Assembly (NCBI GenBank): GCA_963721445.1
Contig: CAVRIZ010000005.1
Location: 1,922,001 to 1,986,000, forward strand
Length of the DNA stretch: 64,000 nucleotides
Direction: 5' to 3'
Source of the DNA: DAIOEK01 sp963721445
GTDB taxonomy: Bacteria; Chloroflexota; Anaerolineae; Anaerolineales; Anaerolineaceae
In this document: positions 37,767 to 48,301 of the stretch, piece by piece
Numbering within the stretch: position 1 is the stretch's first letter
How the letters are laid out: each line of letters opens with the position of its first letter
Made by a program: the position numbers and the translations under genes
Notes under the pieces: generated by a model
What the model saw: only the letters and a program-made list of their open reading frames with translations
What the model was told of the DNA's origin: nothing
Databases searched by the model: none

Positions 37767-40209
37767 TTATTCGTCTATTTCTGAAGTGGCGTTAACAATT
37801 CGATCTCTTCCACCGCGTTTAGCCAGATATAACGCAGAATCCACGGAGGATAAGAGATCCTGGCTAGTATGACCATGCTGTGGGGCAGTCGCGACACCAA
37901 TGGAGAGTGTATATCCACCCAATGTTTGTGCGCCAAATGGAATGCTTAGTTTTTTGAATAAATCTGCGATTTTTTCCGCGCGCCGATGGGCAATCTCAAG
38001 CGAAGTCTCAGGCATGACCAGAACGAATTCGTCACCCCCATAACGGCAGGGCAGGTCGGATGCTCGCACATTTTGTTTCAATAAATGTCCCAGGGCTCTT
38101 AGAACAGAATCACCAGCGGCATGCCCGTAGATATCATTGATTTCCTTCAAGTGATCCAGATCCATCATGATCACACTGAGAGCCTGACTTTTGCGTTCCT
38201 GTCGATAAAGCTCTCGGGTGATCGATTCATCCAGATATAAGCGATTATATAGACCTGTCAATCCATCTCGAATTGCTTGCTCCCTTAATCCTTGCCGTAA
38301 TTTGATGTTGGTAAACGCTAAACCAATTTGTTCGCACGTAGAATTTGCGAGTCGTATCTCGGTGTCCTGAAATGATCCGCCTGGTACATTTGGCTGGAGA
38401 CTTAAACATCCTGCCGGAATGTTATCAACCATAAACGGAACGCAGTATGTACTATGAGGATACGGCGCTGTGAAATGCGGGCAGATATTGGTTTGATTTG
38501 TCTCTACATTGTGGTATGGTTTTCCGCTTTTTAGTGCCCAACAATCGTCCGCTCTGTAACCTAGTTGACCGATACTATCTGTCCCCCAGGTATACCGGTT
38601 GGATAGTTCGTCCCGGCTTGTATTCAAAGCGAGCAAGGAACCATTCAATCCCGGGAAGAGTTGCCTCAATATTTGTCCCACCATTTTGTACGCCTGGTCA
38701 ATTTCCTGGCTGAATTGGAGCATCGTAAGCATCTCAGATTGCATGCTTATCTCAAAATTTCTTCTTTCAAGTTCGATAATCCTCGCAGATAATGCTTTTT
38801 GTGTCTCAGCCAGCGATAATTCTGCTTCTTTCTGACGAGTGATATTACGACCGATCGTCCCAACAGCATGGATTCTTTTCTGCTGGTCGGTTATTGGATA
38901 GGCGAGGAAAGAAATCCACATCTGCCCTCTTGAAGAGGGAACTGCCGTTTCATAATGAAAGGGTTTCTGACTGTCCATAACTGATTTAAACGCATCCTCG
39001 ATCGATCTTGCATATTCAACGGGCAAGGCATCCCTGGGTGATTTTCCCATGATGGTGGCTTCGTTTATTTCATAAATCGGGGGGCTATTGAAGAAAAGCA
39101 GTTTACCAGAGGAACTCTTGTAAAAAGATCATGTCTTCTGCGTTATCCACCAACATCCGAAGCCGCTCTTCACTGGCACGAAGAGATTTCTCGGTGTTAA
39201 TTTGTCCGGTGTTGTCTACTGCGGAAACCAAAACTTGTGACCAATCTTTTTCATGCCCCGGCATAACATTCCAATACAAATTCACAAAATTATCTTTCCC
39301 GGTTGTGCTTGTAATGATCAAGTTTTCGATCTTGTGATATATCCGATTCTCTGAAATGGCAACCAGTTCTTCGATGTACTTTTGGATATTTTCCTGAATA
39401 TTGGAGAGGATCAAACTACCTACCAGGCTGGACTTATCGGTATGATTCCACATTTTTAGGGTGGTGTCGTTCACATCCAGAATTTTTATTGAAGATAATA
39501 GTTCAATAACCGTATCCTGATGATTATAAAAATAATCCTGGCATTTCTCTTTAGAAGCGAATCTCTTACGATGAATAAACTGCTTAACTTCAGAAAAATC
39601 CTCTTCCCAGATGGCTATAGGTGAATGATCAAAAAGCGTTTGAAACCGTAACGCACTTTTTCGATTTTCCTCTTCAACGGTTAATCTTGAGAAGTTAGAA
39701 GCAAGTACCCCCGATAATAGCTGAAGGAATTGGGTATCCTGTTCGGACCATGAATGAACTTCATCAAGTGTGATGAAACTGATGATGCAGGAGGTACCTT
39801 TCGCTAGTTTTGATCTAGTGGAGAAGATGGACCGGATACTACCATTAATGGACAATTCTTCCAGTGGAATTAATTTGTCAGAAATTTTCCTCAGGTCATT
39901 GATTTGGATGTGCTTATGATGACCTATCTTTCGAACGATCCACGGAAAAAACCAGGAGATTTCCTCCATCGGATCTCTATCTGCGCTTTTCCCCCTGCCT
40001 GAATTATAGATTGTTAGTGGAGCAGTATGATCCGAATCAATTATTAATAAGTTAGTTAGATCAACATCGGCTATCTCACGGGTTTTATTAAGGATCCAGG
40101 GAATCGAATCTATAAGGTTTTCCTGATTGGGATAAGAAAATCTGCTGGTTATTTCTGATACATAACCGACTAAACGATTCAACCGGATGTCGGTATCATC
40201 TTGAGGCAT
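37767..40209 (-). CDS. GAF/PAS sensor diguanylate cyclase, one frameshift
   Basis: Makes the second messenger c-di-GMP in response to a sensed signal. Start ATG 40209 has AAGGTGG 6 bp upstream. Order: GAF-like domain (about 30-185), PAS with linker (about 190-345), a second PAS that spans the break, coiled coil, a GAF domain (RQLFPGLNGSLLALN), and GGDEF at the end with YGGDEFVLVMPE. The first frame stops at 39103; the next continues through KSSSGKLLFFNSPP to 37767. The switch lies in a T5 run on the minus strand (39122-39126) and fits one extra T. Restored length about 814 aa. No membrane helix, so cytoplasmic. Confidence 0.85.
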
Positions 40210-40295
40210 TCTATCCACCTTGTCATTTCATTATTGCATGAAAAGTATCCTCCGTCTACCAAGGAAAACAGTTTTGGTAATACATCGTAAGGTGT

Positions 40296-40323
40296 TTGAC
40301 TTGCCCATGACTTAGGCTAGAAT
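40296..40323 (+). promoter_or_regulatory. Promoter of the DUF385 gene
   Basis: TTGACT (40296-40301), 16-bp spacer, TAGAAT (40318-40323), 27 bp before the start codon at 40351. Confidence 0.55.
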
Positions 40324-40350
40324 CAAGGTACCATATCGAGGAGTAAATCC

Positions 40351-40923
40351 ATGACCGAGTTAAATCCATCCTTACGTAATGCGTTTCGTTATATCAATCG
40401 ATTTCAGATCCTTTTCTGGCGGTTGGGTTTGGGTCGATGGATGTCAGCCTGGCCAGCTGGCATCGGGACATATATGGTCATTACACACTACGGTAGAGCG
40501 AGTGGAAAAAGATATCGCACCCCGGTCAACTTCGCGGTCGTGGATGGCGAAATCTATTGCGTAGCCGGATTCGGACGAGGTTCTGATTGGTATCGCAATA
40601 TTCTAGAAAATCCACAGGTTGAGATCTGGCATCCGGATGGTTGGTTTGCCGGTACAGCGGAAGAAATCCTAGTGAATGCAGATACATTACCCATCTTACG
40701 GGAAATTATGACCAATAGTGGCTTTGTAACAAAACTGATGGGATTAAATCCGAAGACAATTACTGACGAAGAGCTGATGGCAGAGTGTAAGGATTACAGA
40801 CTTATCCACCTGCGCCGTACTGCCCCACGAACCGGACGGACTGGTCCCGGAGATCTGGTGTGGATCTGGCCGGTGCTTCTCCTCCTTCTATTATTTCGGA
40901 AACGTCGAAAAAAATGCTGCTAA
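40351..40923 (+). CDS. Nitroreductase/deazaflavin-dependent oxidoreductase (DUF385) with C-terminal helix
   Basis: 190 aa. The first 150 residues match the split-barrel DUF385/Ddn-like fold: YMVITHYGRASGKRYRTPVNF and WYRNILENPQVEIWHPDG are characteristic. Members use F420 or FMN; cofactor here unknown. Unusually, residues 170-190 form a hydrophobic helix followed by RKRRKKCC, which would anchor it in the membrane. Confidence 0.8.
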   Translation: MTELNPSLRNAFRYINRFQILFWRLGLGRWMSAWPAGIGTYMVITHYGRASGKRYRTPVNFAVVDGEIYCVAGFGRGSDWYRNILENPQVEIWHPDGWFAGTAEEILVNADTLPILREIMTNSGFVTKLMGLNPKTITDEELMAECKDYRLIHLRRTAPRTGRTGPGDLVWIWPVLLLLLLFRKRRKKCC

Positions 40924-41307
40924 AGTAAATCCTTTCAATTTTTGGATTATGTAACTCTAGCAGAAGGAAAAGTCCCTCAAATAGGCAGGGAAAGGTATAT
41001 TTCTCGAAATGACATAAAAATCGCTGCTATTTGTCACTTTTCGAGGTAAATATTTATCGTTATAATTATGACGTTCTAGAAGTTATTATCTGCTACCACC
41101 TATCTTACCTATTTGGTTAAACTGATTGACACACTGTATCCCATTCCACAAATAATCCGAGCCTCATCCCCCTGTTGTTTAAGCGGGCGATGAGGTTTTT
41201 TATCTCACCAATTTCACCGAAGGGAGGTGGTTTCTTACCCAACACGAGCCTGTATATTCACCACCAGAATTTAACAAGATTAACCAATATAAATGAGGAG
41301 GAGTTCC
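40924..41307. other. Intergenic region upstream of the BMP-transporter operon
   Basis: 384 bp without a gene. It contains a small hairpin (TCCCT/AGGGA, 40973-40991), a longer imperfect inverted repeat (41003-41014 with 41032-41045), a TTGACA box at 41126-41131 with AATAAT 19 bp on (41151-41156), and the terminator-like hairpin 41162-41202. I looked for purine-type, xanthine and guanidine riboswitch cores and found none that match. Confidence 0.55.
41162..41202 (+). terminator. Terminator or leader hairpin before bmpA
   Basis: CCTCATC (41162-41168) pairs with GATGAGG (41190-41196), with an inner CCC/GGG pairing, and is followed by TTTTTT. It lies 105 bp before the BMP lipoprotein start, so it either ends upstream transcription or attenuates the operon. 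Confidence 0.5.
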
Positions 41308-42393
41308 ATGTCTAAGAAATTGTTCAGTATTATCGCTGTTGTTGCCATATTGATGGTATCGCTTTCCGCCTGTGCCCCTGCTGCCCCGGCAGTCCCGGAA
41401 AAAATTGAAGTCCAGGTGACTACTGTCGTTGAAAAACCGGTGGAAGTGGTTGTAACCGCAACACCTGAAGCGGTCGCTAAATTGAAAGTCTTTGGCGCCT
41501 TCGCGACCCCGATCGAAGAGCCCTGGGATGGTGTGATCCACGCTGCTCTGACTAAAGCCAATGACGCCGGTCAGATCGAATACACCTACACCGAAAACAT
41601 CGGTTACTCTGGTGATATGGAACGTGTTCTTCGCGAAGTTTGCGATCAGCAGAAACCCGATTTGATCCTCGGTGATGCCTTTGGTAATGAAGAAGCCGTT
41701 CGCCGTGTAGCAAAAGATTACCCCGAAGTCGCCTTCGCCTTTGGTTCCGGTTCCGGTCCTGCTGACCCGAACATGGCTGTCTTCGATAACTGGATTCACG
41801 AACCTGCTTACCTCATGGGTATGCTCGCTGGTGGTTTAACCAAATCCAATAAGATCGGTGTTGTTGGTGGACTTCCAGTTCCAGAAGTAAACCGTATCGT
41901 TAATGCCTTCATCGCTGGTGCCAAAGCCCAGAACCCCAACGCGGTTGTCATCGTCTCCTTCATCAATAGCTGGTTCGATCCGGCTGCAGCCAAAGAAGCC
42001 GCAATCGCACAGATCGATGGTGGCGCAGATGTCCTCTTCGCTGAACGCTTTGGTGTCATCGAAGCCGCATCCGAAAAAGGCCTATGGGCTTTCGGTGCCA
42101 TGAGCGATCAGAACGAACTTGCTCCTGATTTGGTTGTTTCCAGCACCGTTTGGAACATGGACCCAACCGTTGATTACCTGGTCAAACAAGTAACTGCAGG
42201 TACTTTCACCGGTCAGGATCTGAAAGATTTCTCGATGATGGGCAAGGGTGGTGCAACACTGGCTCCTTTCCACAATACCGAGAGTAAACTTCCGGCTGAC
42301 CTCGTAGCCGCAGTTAAGGCAAAAGAAGCTGAGATCCTCGCAGGCACATTCCGCGTGGATATTGACGAAGCCCAACCCGCCGCAACCAACTAA
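41308..42393 (+). CDS. BMP family ABC substrate-binding lipoprotein (copy 1)
   Basis: Basic membrane protein/PnrA-type binding protein, usually for nucleosides or purines. Start ATG 41308 (GAGGAGGAG upstream). Signal MSKKLFSIIAVVAILMVSL-SAC is followed by a Val/Pro-rich linker. LKVFGAFATPIEEPWDGVIHAALTKA opens the mature fold; ADVLFAERFGVIEAASEKG and GAMSDQNELAPDLVVSS are typical of the family. 361 aa. It heads an importer operon with ATPase and two permeases; a stem-loop after its stop probably raises its level over the other subunits. Downstream catabolic genes suggest an N-heterocycle ligand. Confidence 0.88.
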   Translation: MSKKLFSIIAVVAILMVSLSACAPAAPAVPEKIEVQVTTVVEKPVEVVVTATPEAVAKLKVFGAFATPIEEPWDGVIHAALTKANDAGQIEYTYTENIGYSGDMERVLREVCDQQKPDLILGDAFGNEEAVRRVAKDYPEVAFAFGSGSGPADPNMAVFDNWIHEPAYLMGMLAGGLTKSNKIGVVGGLPVPEVNRIVNAFIAGAKAQNPNAVVIVSFINSWFDPAAAKEAAIAQIDGGADVLFAERFGVIEAASEKGLWAFGAMSDQNELAPDLVVSSTVWNMDPTVDYLVKQVTAGTFTGQDLKDFSMMGKGGATLAPFHNTESKLPADLVAAVKAKEAEILAGTFRVDIDEAQPAATN

Positions 42394-42412
42394 TACACCG
42401 CTTTGTAGTCAT

Positions 42413-42441
42413 GGGCAGCAGGGATAACCTGCTGCCCTTTT
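42413..42441 (+). terminator. Intra-operon hairpin after the binding-protein gene
   Basis: 10-bp stem (42413-42422 with 42428-42437, loop GATAA) followed by TTTT, between the binding protein and the ATPase gene. Such partial terminators are common where binding proteins need higher expression. Confidence 0.75.
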
Positions 42442-42453
42442 GTCGAGGTGCTT

Positions 42454-43941
42454 ATGTTAGCTGTTCAAATGAAAGGGATCGTCAAACGATTCGGCGATCT
42501 GGTTGCGAGTGATCACGTGAATTTCGACCTTGAAAAGGGAGAGATTCACGCATTATTGGGAGAAAACGGCGCTGGCAAAACCACCCTGATGCGGATCCTC
42601 TATGGTCTGTATACGGCCGACTCCGGGGAGATACTGGTCAATGGATCTCCTGTCACAATTCACTCGCCTAAAGATGCCATCCGCACTGGGATTGGGATGG
42701 TCACACAACATTTTACGTTGGTGCCCACACTCACCGTCGCGGAGAACCTGGCATTAGCTGACCAAAAAGGAATTGTCCTTAAACTTGATGAAATTGAAAA
42801 AAGCGTGGCTGAGGCTTCGGAACGATTTGGGATTCCTGTTAAACCCCGGACACTTATACGGCATCTATCAGTTGGAGAAAGACAGCGTGTAGAAATATTA
42901 AAAGCCCTCTATCATGGAGCGAAAGTTCTGATTCTGGATGAGCCTACAGCGGTTCTGGTGCCGCAGGAAGTAGACATTCTTTTTGAAGCTCTCCAGCGAT
43001 TGCAAAATGAGGGATTATCGGTCATCTTCATCTCCCACAAGCTGAATGAGGTAATGCACATCTGCAACCGGATTACCGTCCTACGTGATGGTAAATCCGT
43101 TGGTACCGTTCTGAAAACGGATACGGATGCTCGACAACTGGCAACCATGATGGTTGGGCGTGAGAATTTTGGCGTCAGCCGTCAGAGCGAAAGAGAAACT
43201 GGGAAAGTCCGCCTTGAAATTGATCACCTCTCCGCTTCGGATAAAAAGGGTTTGCCGGCTCTCCGGGATGTCTCCTTAAAAATCCATGAAGGTGAAATAC
43301 TTGGTATTGCCGGAGTATCTGGAAATGGACAGGGCGAACTTTCCGCAGTTTTATGCGGAATGTTAAAACCGACTGGTGGCAAGATTATTTTTGATGATAA
43401 AGACCTAACGGGAGCTGATCCTTCGGTTGTCTGCGATGCAGGTGTAGGCCGAATCCCGGAAGATCGTCACGCGAATCTGGTTGGCGAATTAACGGTTGCC
43501 GAAAACCTGATGCTCGATCAAATCGGTGAATTTCACACCAATGGATTGCTGGATAAAGGTAAGATCCAGGCTAATGCAAAACAATTAATTAAGGATTATC
43601 AAATAAAGGCGTCACCGAAGGACCGGCTGCGCACTCTCTCGGGCGGGAACATGCAGAAAGTAATGCTGGCTCGCACGCTCTCCAGACAGCCGGACGTCGT
43701 GATCGTCTCTCAACCAACCCGTGGTCTTGATGTGGGTGCAACGGATTATGTTCGCTCGCGTTTGCTTGAGCAACGCGACCGCGGAGCCGCTGTATTGCTC
43801 ATCTCAGAAGATCTGGATGAAATTATGGCTTTGTCAGACAGGATCGCAGTCATTTACGAAGGTTCGATAATGGGTATTTTTCCCGCCCACGAAGCAACCG
43901 CCGAAAAACTAGGACTGCTCATGGCTGGTACAACGGCTTGA
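42454..43941 (+). CDS. BMP-type ABC importer ATPase, two domains (copy 1)
   Basis: About 495 aa from ATG 42454 (a GTG at 42448 is also in frame). Two fused ATPase domains of the RbsA/YufO type. Domain 1: Walker A GENGAGKTT near residue 38, signature LSVGERQRVEILKAL, Walker B LILDEPTAVL. Domain 2: degenerate Walker A GVSGNGQGEL, RIPEDRH, signature LSGGNMQKVMLARTL, and QPTRGLDVG instead of a full Walker B, as is normal for this family. Followed by two permeases (43964, 45019). Confidence 0.92.
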   Translation: MLAVQMKGIVKRFGDLVASDHVNFDLEKGEIHALLGENGAGKTTLMRILYGLYTADSGEILVNGSPVTIHSPKDAIRTGIGMVTQHFTLVPTLTVAENLALADQKGIVLKLDEIEKSVAEASERFGIPVKPRTLIRHLSVGERQRVEILKALYHGAKVLILDEPTAVLVPQEVDILFEALQRLQNEGLSVIFISHKLNEVMHICNRITVLRDGKSVGTVLKTDTDARQLATMMVGRENFGVSRQSERETGKVRLEIDHLSASDKKGLPALRDVSLKIHEGEILGIAGVSGNGQGELSAVLCGMLKPTGGKIIFDDKDLTGADPSVVCDAGVGRIPEDRHANLVGELTVAENLMLDQIGEFHTNGLLDKGKIQANAKQLIKDYQIKASPKDRLRTLSGGNMQKVMLARTLSRQPDVVIVSQPTRGLDVGATDYVRSRLLEQRDRGAAVLLISEDLDEIMALSDRIAVIYEGSIMGIFPAHEATAEKLGLLMAGTTA

Positions 43942-43963
43942 AACGAGTGCGAGGAGGAGAAAC

Positions 43964-45022
43964 GTGTCAACATTGAAGATAGAGCGGGCTCCAGCCCCAA
44001 TGTGGTTGAGACCGCTGATACCGATCATTGCCATTCCGGTGACTTTTATCATCACTTCGGTATTGATCATGGCTGCAGGTGCGAATCCATTCCAGGCGTA
44101 TTTTAATTTCCTGGTTTTGCCCTTAAGCACAAAGGTGAGCGCGATAGAAGTATTGGTTAAATCGACGCCACTATTATTGACGGGCGCGTCGGTTGCTTTC
44201 GCTTTCAGCGCTGGATATTACAATATCGGTGCTGAAGGTCAATTATATGCAGGTGCCATCATGGCTGCCTGGCTGGGAATTGTGTTAAAAGATGTACCAC
44301 CCATTTTGGGGATCCCCGCAATGGTCCTCGGAGGATTCCTGGCAGGGATGTTATGGGCACTCGGACCTGCATTGTTGAAAGTAAAACTTAATGTCGATGA
44401 AGTGGTAACCACCCTTTTACTTAACTCAGTAATTTTATTTGTCACTTCCTTTGTTCTTAATGGCCCCTGGCGTGACCCAGTCTCCATGTGGCCGCAATCA
44501 CCGGATATTGCATCCGGTACCGTTTTCTTCAAATTGATTGCCCGATCCAGACTTCACTTTGGTTTCCTGATCGCTGTCGTTGTGATCATTCTGGAATGGA
44601 TCGTTCTCACCAAAACCACTTTTGGTTTAAAGATGCGCGCAATCGGATTGAGTAAAGAAGGCGCTCGTTTCGCAGGGATAAAAGTAAACAAAACCATGTT
44701 GACTGTTGCCTTAATTAGCGGAGGTATCGCTGGACTGGCGGGAGCCGGTGAAGTTGCCGGTATACATTTCCATCTGATCGATGCCATCTCTGATGGCCTG
44801 GGCTATAGCGGAATTGTGATCGCTACACTTGGTGCATTAAATCCCTTTGGTGTGGGAATTGCCGCATTATTCATGGGTTTGATCGATACCGGGGCACAAA
44901 CCGTCAGCCGAACACTGGGCGTCCCTGTGTACCTTGGCGATGTGGTCCAATCCACGCTTTTATTGGTCACTCTGGCTCTCTTTGTGGTTCAGAACTTCCG
45001 TATCCGAAGGGTTGAAGCATGA
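43964..45022 (+). CDS. BMP-type ABC importer permease (copy 1, subunit A)
   Basis: 352 aa, about nine to ten helices, GTG start behind GAGGAGG. BPD_transp_2 family (YufP-like); AFSAGYYNIGAEGQLYAGAI is the family signature and MRAIGLSKEGARFAGI the coupling loop. Overlaps the next permease by 4 bp. Confidence 0.9.
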   Translation: MSTLKIERAPAPMWLRPLIPIIAIPVTFIITSVLIMAAGANPFQAYFNFLVLPLSTKVSAIEVLVKSTPLLLTGASVAFAFSAGYYNIGAEGQLYAGAIMAAWLGIVLKDVPPILGIPAMVLGGFLAGMLWALGPALLKVKLNVDEVVTTLLLNSVILFVTSFVLNGPWRDPVSMWPQSPDIASGTVFFKLIARSRLHFGFLIAVVVIILEWIVLTKTTFGLKMRAIGLSKEGARFAGIKVNKTMLTVALISGGIAGLAGAGEVAGIHFHLIDAISDGLGYSGIVIATLGALNPFGVGIAALFMGLIDTGAQTVSRTLGVPVYLGDVVQSTLLLVTLALFVVQNFRIRRVEA

Positions 45023-45942
45023 ATACATCCTTTGCACTCTTCCTGGTCGGTTTGATCGCCGCCACTCTGCGCGTGGCGACACCCCTGATCTATGGTACTC
45101 TGGGTGAATTATTCGCTGAGCGCTCGGGGGTCTTAAACCTGGGCATCGAAGGGACCATGTTCCTGGGCGCGTTTGTCGGATTTGCGGTCGCCTATCATTC
45201 CGAATCACTCTGGCTGGGTATCCTGGCAGCCATTCTGGCAGGTATGATCTCCGGATTGTTGATGTCGCTGCTCACTGTCCGATTGGGCGTGAACCAGCAT
45301 GTATCAGGACTCGGCATAACCATGCTGTGGACCGGAATTTCCCTGTTCTCCTTCCGCCTGGTATTCGGCGAATCAAAGGTGCAACCATCGATTGATACGT
45401 TTCCACAATTATCCATTTTTGGGAATAATCCAATTCTCGGACCGATCTTCTCACAATACCTATTGACATATTTAGCTATTTTGCTGATCCCGATCGTGTG
45501 GTGGATCATCAGCCGCACCCGTTTTGGTTTACAAATTCGCGCGGTTGGAGAAAACCCGGAAGCAGCGGATGCAGCTGGTCTAAATGTGTACGCTATCCGA
45601 ACCTGGGCACTCATGATTGGCGGTGGCTTTATGGCAGTTGGCGGGGCTTTCCTGTCCCTTGCTCAGCTGGGTGCATTCACCTTCGGGATCGTCGCTGGAC
45701 GTGGATGGGTTTGCATCGCATTGATCATCTTCGCAAACTGGCAGGCGATACAGGTTTTATGGGGTGCCATCATTTTTGGCGGTGTTCAGGCGTTGCAATT
45801 GCGGCTTCAGACCCTTGGGTTCAAGTTGCCTTATGAGTTGTTCTTATCGCTCCCGTATCTGGTAACCATCCTCGCGTTAGCCCTGGCAGGACGCAGCATC
45901 TCAGGTCCTTCCGCCATCCTCAAACCATACCGGCGTGAATAA
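45019..45942 (+). CDS. BMP-type ABC importer permease (copy 1, subunit B)
   Basis: 307 aa, BPD_transp_2 family (YufQ-like). GELFAERSGVLNLGIEGTMFLGAF is the signature; IRAVGENPEAADAAGLNVYAIR the coupling loop. It is followed 40 bp later by the molybdenum hydroxylase gene with no terminator between, so importer and enzyme are probably one transcript. Confidence 0.9.
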   Translation: MNTSFALFLVGLIAATLRVATPLIYGTLGELFAERSGVLNLGIEGTMFLGAFVGFAVAYHSESLWLGILAAILAGMISGLLMSLLTVRLGVNQHVSGLGITMLWTGISLFSFRLVFGESKVQPSIDTFPQLSIFGNNPILGPIFSQYLLTYLAILLIPIVWWIISRTRFGLQIRAVGENPEAADAAGLNVYAIRTWALMIGGGFMAVGGAFLSLAQLGAFTFGIVAGRGWVCIALIIFANWQAIQVLWGAIIFGGVQALQLRLQTLGFKLPYELFLSLPYLVTILALALAGRSISGPSAILKPYRRE

Positions 45943-45981
45943 TTTTCACCTTTTCAACCCCAGTAAGCAGGAGGTTTAATT

Positions 45982-48296
45982 ATGAAATATGTTGGCAAAT
46001 CGTATATCCGTCCTGATGCGATCAGCAAGGTCACGGGTAAGGCGGTTTTTCTGGATGACGTCCGCTTGCCGGATATGTTATACACATCCATCGTTCGTCC
46101 GCCCATTGCCCACGCAAAAATAAAAAGTATCGATACCAGCGAAGCAGAGAAGGCGCCCGGCGTCGTGAAGGTAGTTACCGGCAAAGGTTGCAAATTCCGT
46201 TATGGCGATAACATCAAAGATTTGCAGCCCATGGCGATCGAGAAAGTTCGTTACATCGGTGAACCTGTTGCAGCAGTGATTGCTGATACTCCGGCTCATG
46301 CCAGAGCTGCCAAAGAATTGATCAAAGTAGAATACGAACCACTGCCAGTATACACAGATGCCCTTAAAGCTATGGAAAATGATGCTGTATTGATCCATGA
46401 GGATATGGATGACTACTGGCGTCTACCTACCCTAAAAGGTAAACCCGGAACAAATATCGCGAATATGTACCATCTCAAAAAAGGCCGGGGCGAAGAGGGC
46501 TTTGATGAGGCGGAAGTCATCATCGAACAGGAATTCAATTACCCATTAGGTTCCTGCGCAGCACTTGAACCGCATGGTTCCATCGTCTGGTTCAAGGAAG
46601 ACCACACCATCGAAGCCTGGTCATCCTCCATCTGCCCATTCATCATTCGTGAAGACCTGGCTCATTCCTATGGCATGCCCATCTCGGATGTGCGGGTGCA
46701 TATCCCAGACATCGGCGGATGCTTCGGCTATAAATCGGATATCACCGTGGAACAGACCATAGCCTGGATCGCCAGCTTTGTGCCGGGTCATCCCGTCAAA
46801 TGGGTTGCCACTCGTGAAGAAGACTTTACCAGTACCCTGATCGCTCACGGAATCCGCACCCGCTTCAAAGTAGGCGCCAAGAAAGACGGGACACTCGTTG
46901 CCCTGAAAACAACCATCTACCACACCGGTGGGGCATACGCCGATACCGCTGTGAATGTCACCATCGCTTCCACCCACAACTCTGGTGGTCCGTATGAATA
47001 CAAACATTGCGATCTGACCGGGTACACCGTTTACACGAATACACCCGCTGTGGGTGCATATCGCGGATACGGTCACCAGGAATCGCAGCTTGGCGCAGAA
47101 CGTATGATGGATCTGCTAGCCCGCAAACTGAAGATGGATCCATTCGAACTTCGCCGCAAGAACTATCTGCGCGAAGGAAAAGTGAATGCCGTTGGCGAGA
47201 TCATGTGGAAATCACATGGTGATATCGATAAGTGCGCTGACCAGGTTCAGAAAGAGGTCTTCAGCACTCCGAAACTGAAAGAAGACGCTGATTACTATTA
47301 TGGCCGTGGTTTTGCCGCCGTAATGAAATCACCCAAGGGTGCTCCATTCTCCACCAAGGGCTGCTATATGAAGATGAACCTGGATGGCAGCATCTCAATC
47401 AATATGGGTGGTGCGGAAGTCGGTCAGGGGTTACGCACCGTTATCCGCCAGGTAGCTGCCGAAGCACTGCAGATCCCACCCGAGAAGATCAGGGTTTACA
47501 CCGAGATCGACACTCAGTATTCGCCCTATGAATGGCAGACCATCGGATCGATGTTTACCACCCAGGGCGGACGCGCCATCATTCGTGCGGCGAACAAATT
47601 GATCGCACAGTTGAAGGCAACTGCCGCTCAGGTTCTTAAGACCGATGAAGATTATCCTTGGAGTATGACGGTGAATTCGTCTACCTTCGTAATGATCCAA
47701 CCATTCGTGTGGGCATTGGTGATCTTGCCAGAGGTTATATCACCAGTGACGGCATCACCATCGGCGAACTGGTGCAGGCAGTATCGGATGCTCGATTACC
47801 ACGCTACTCAAACCCAGATCAAAACGGTCAGGGAAGCATTGGTGTGAGCTATACTTTCGGTGCACAGGCGGCTGAAATTCGGATTGAGAAGAAATCCGGC
47901 AAGATCATCGTCGACCGATTTGTATCCACCTTCGATGTCGGCCAGGTCATCAATCCGCTCCAGATCCGCGGTTCGGTGATGGGCGGTGTCACAATGGCGA
48001 TCGGTGCAGCCCTTTACGAAGAGCTGCAGTTCGATGAGATGGGTCGAATTGTTAATCCCCAGTATTTCAAATACCATCTGCCCACTTATAAAGAAGCACC
48101 AACGCATGTCATCAATTTTGTGGAAACCCCCGATGCGGTTGGCCCATTCGGCGCGCGCGGTATCGGCGAACATTCTGTGATCGGTCCAGGCCCATCCATT
48201 TTGAACGCGGTGTATGATGCCATCGGTGTGGACTTCTTTGAGATCCCCGTGACACCGGAAAAGATCAAAAAAGCCCTGGAAGCGAAGAAGGAGTAA
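45982..48296 (+). CDS. Molybdenum hydroxylase large subunit (xanthine dehydrogenase family), one frameshift
   Basis: Molybdopterin-binding subunit (XdhA/CoxL family) that hydroxylates N-heterocycles or aldehydes. First frame 45982-47847, conserved continuation 47658-48296; joined about 771 aa. Visible: KVTGKAVFLDD, IGEPVAAVIADT (first domain), IGGCFGYK (molybdenum cofactor), AYRGYGHQES with the substrate Arg, GGAEVGQGL, and the catalytic Glu in GARGIGEHS near the end. The Glu that follows GGFGGK in mammalian xanthine oxidoreductases is Ser here (GYKSD), so xanthine as substrate is not supported. The switch near 47655 (GATTATCCTTGGAG) fits two extra bases. A [2Fe-2S] partner follows 5 bp later; no FAD subunit is present. 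Confidence 0.85.
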
Positions 48297-48301
48297 AGAT
48301 C

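Noticed and set aside
40924..41307. Purine or xanthine riboswitch upstream of the BMP operon
   Set aside because: The stretch GTTATAATTATGACG looked suggestive, but the conserved loop and junction bases of purine, 2'-dG, xanthine and guanidine riboswitches are absent.
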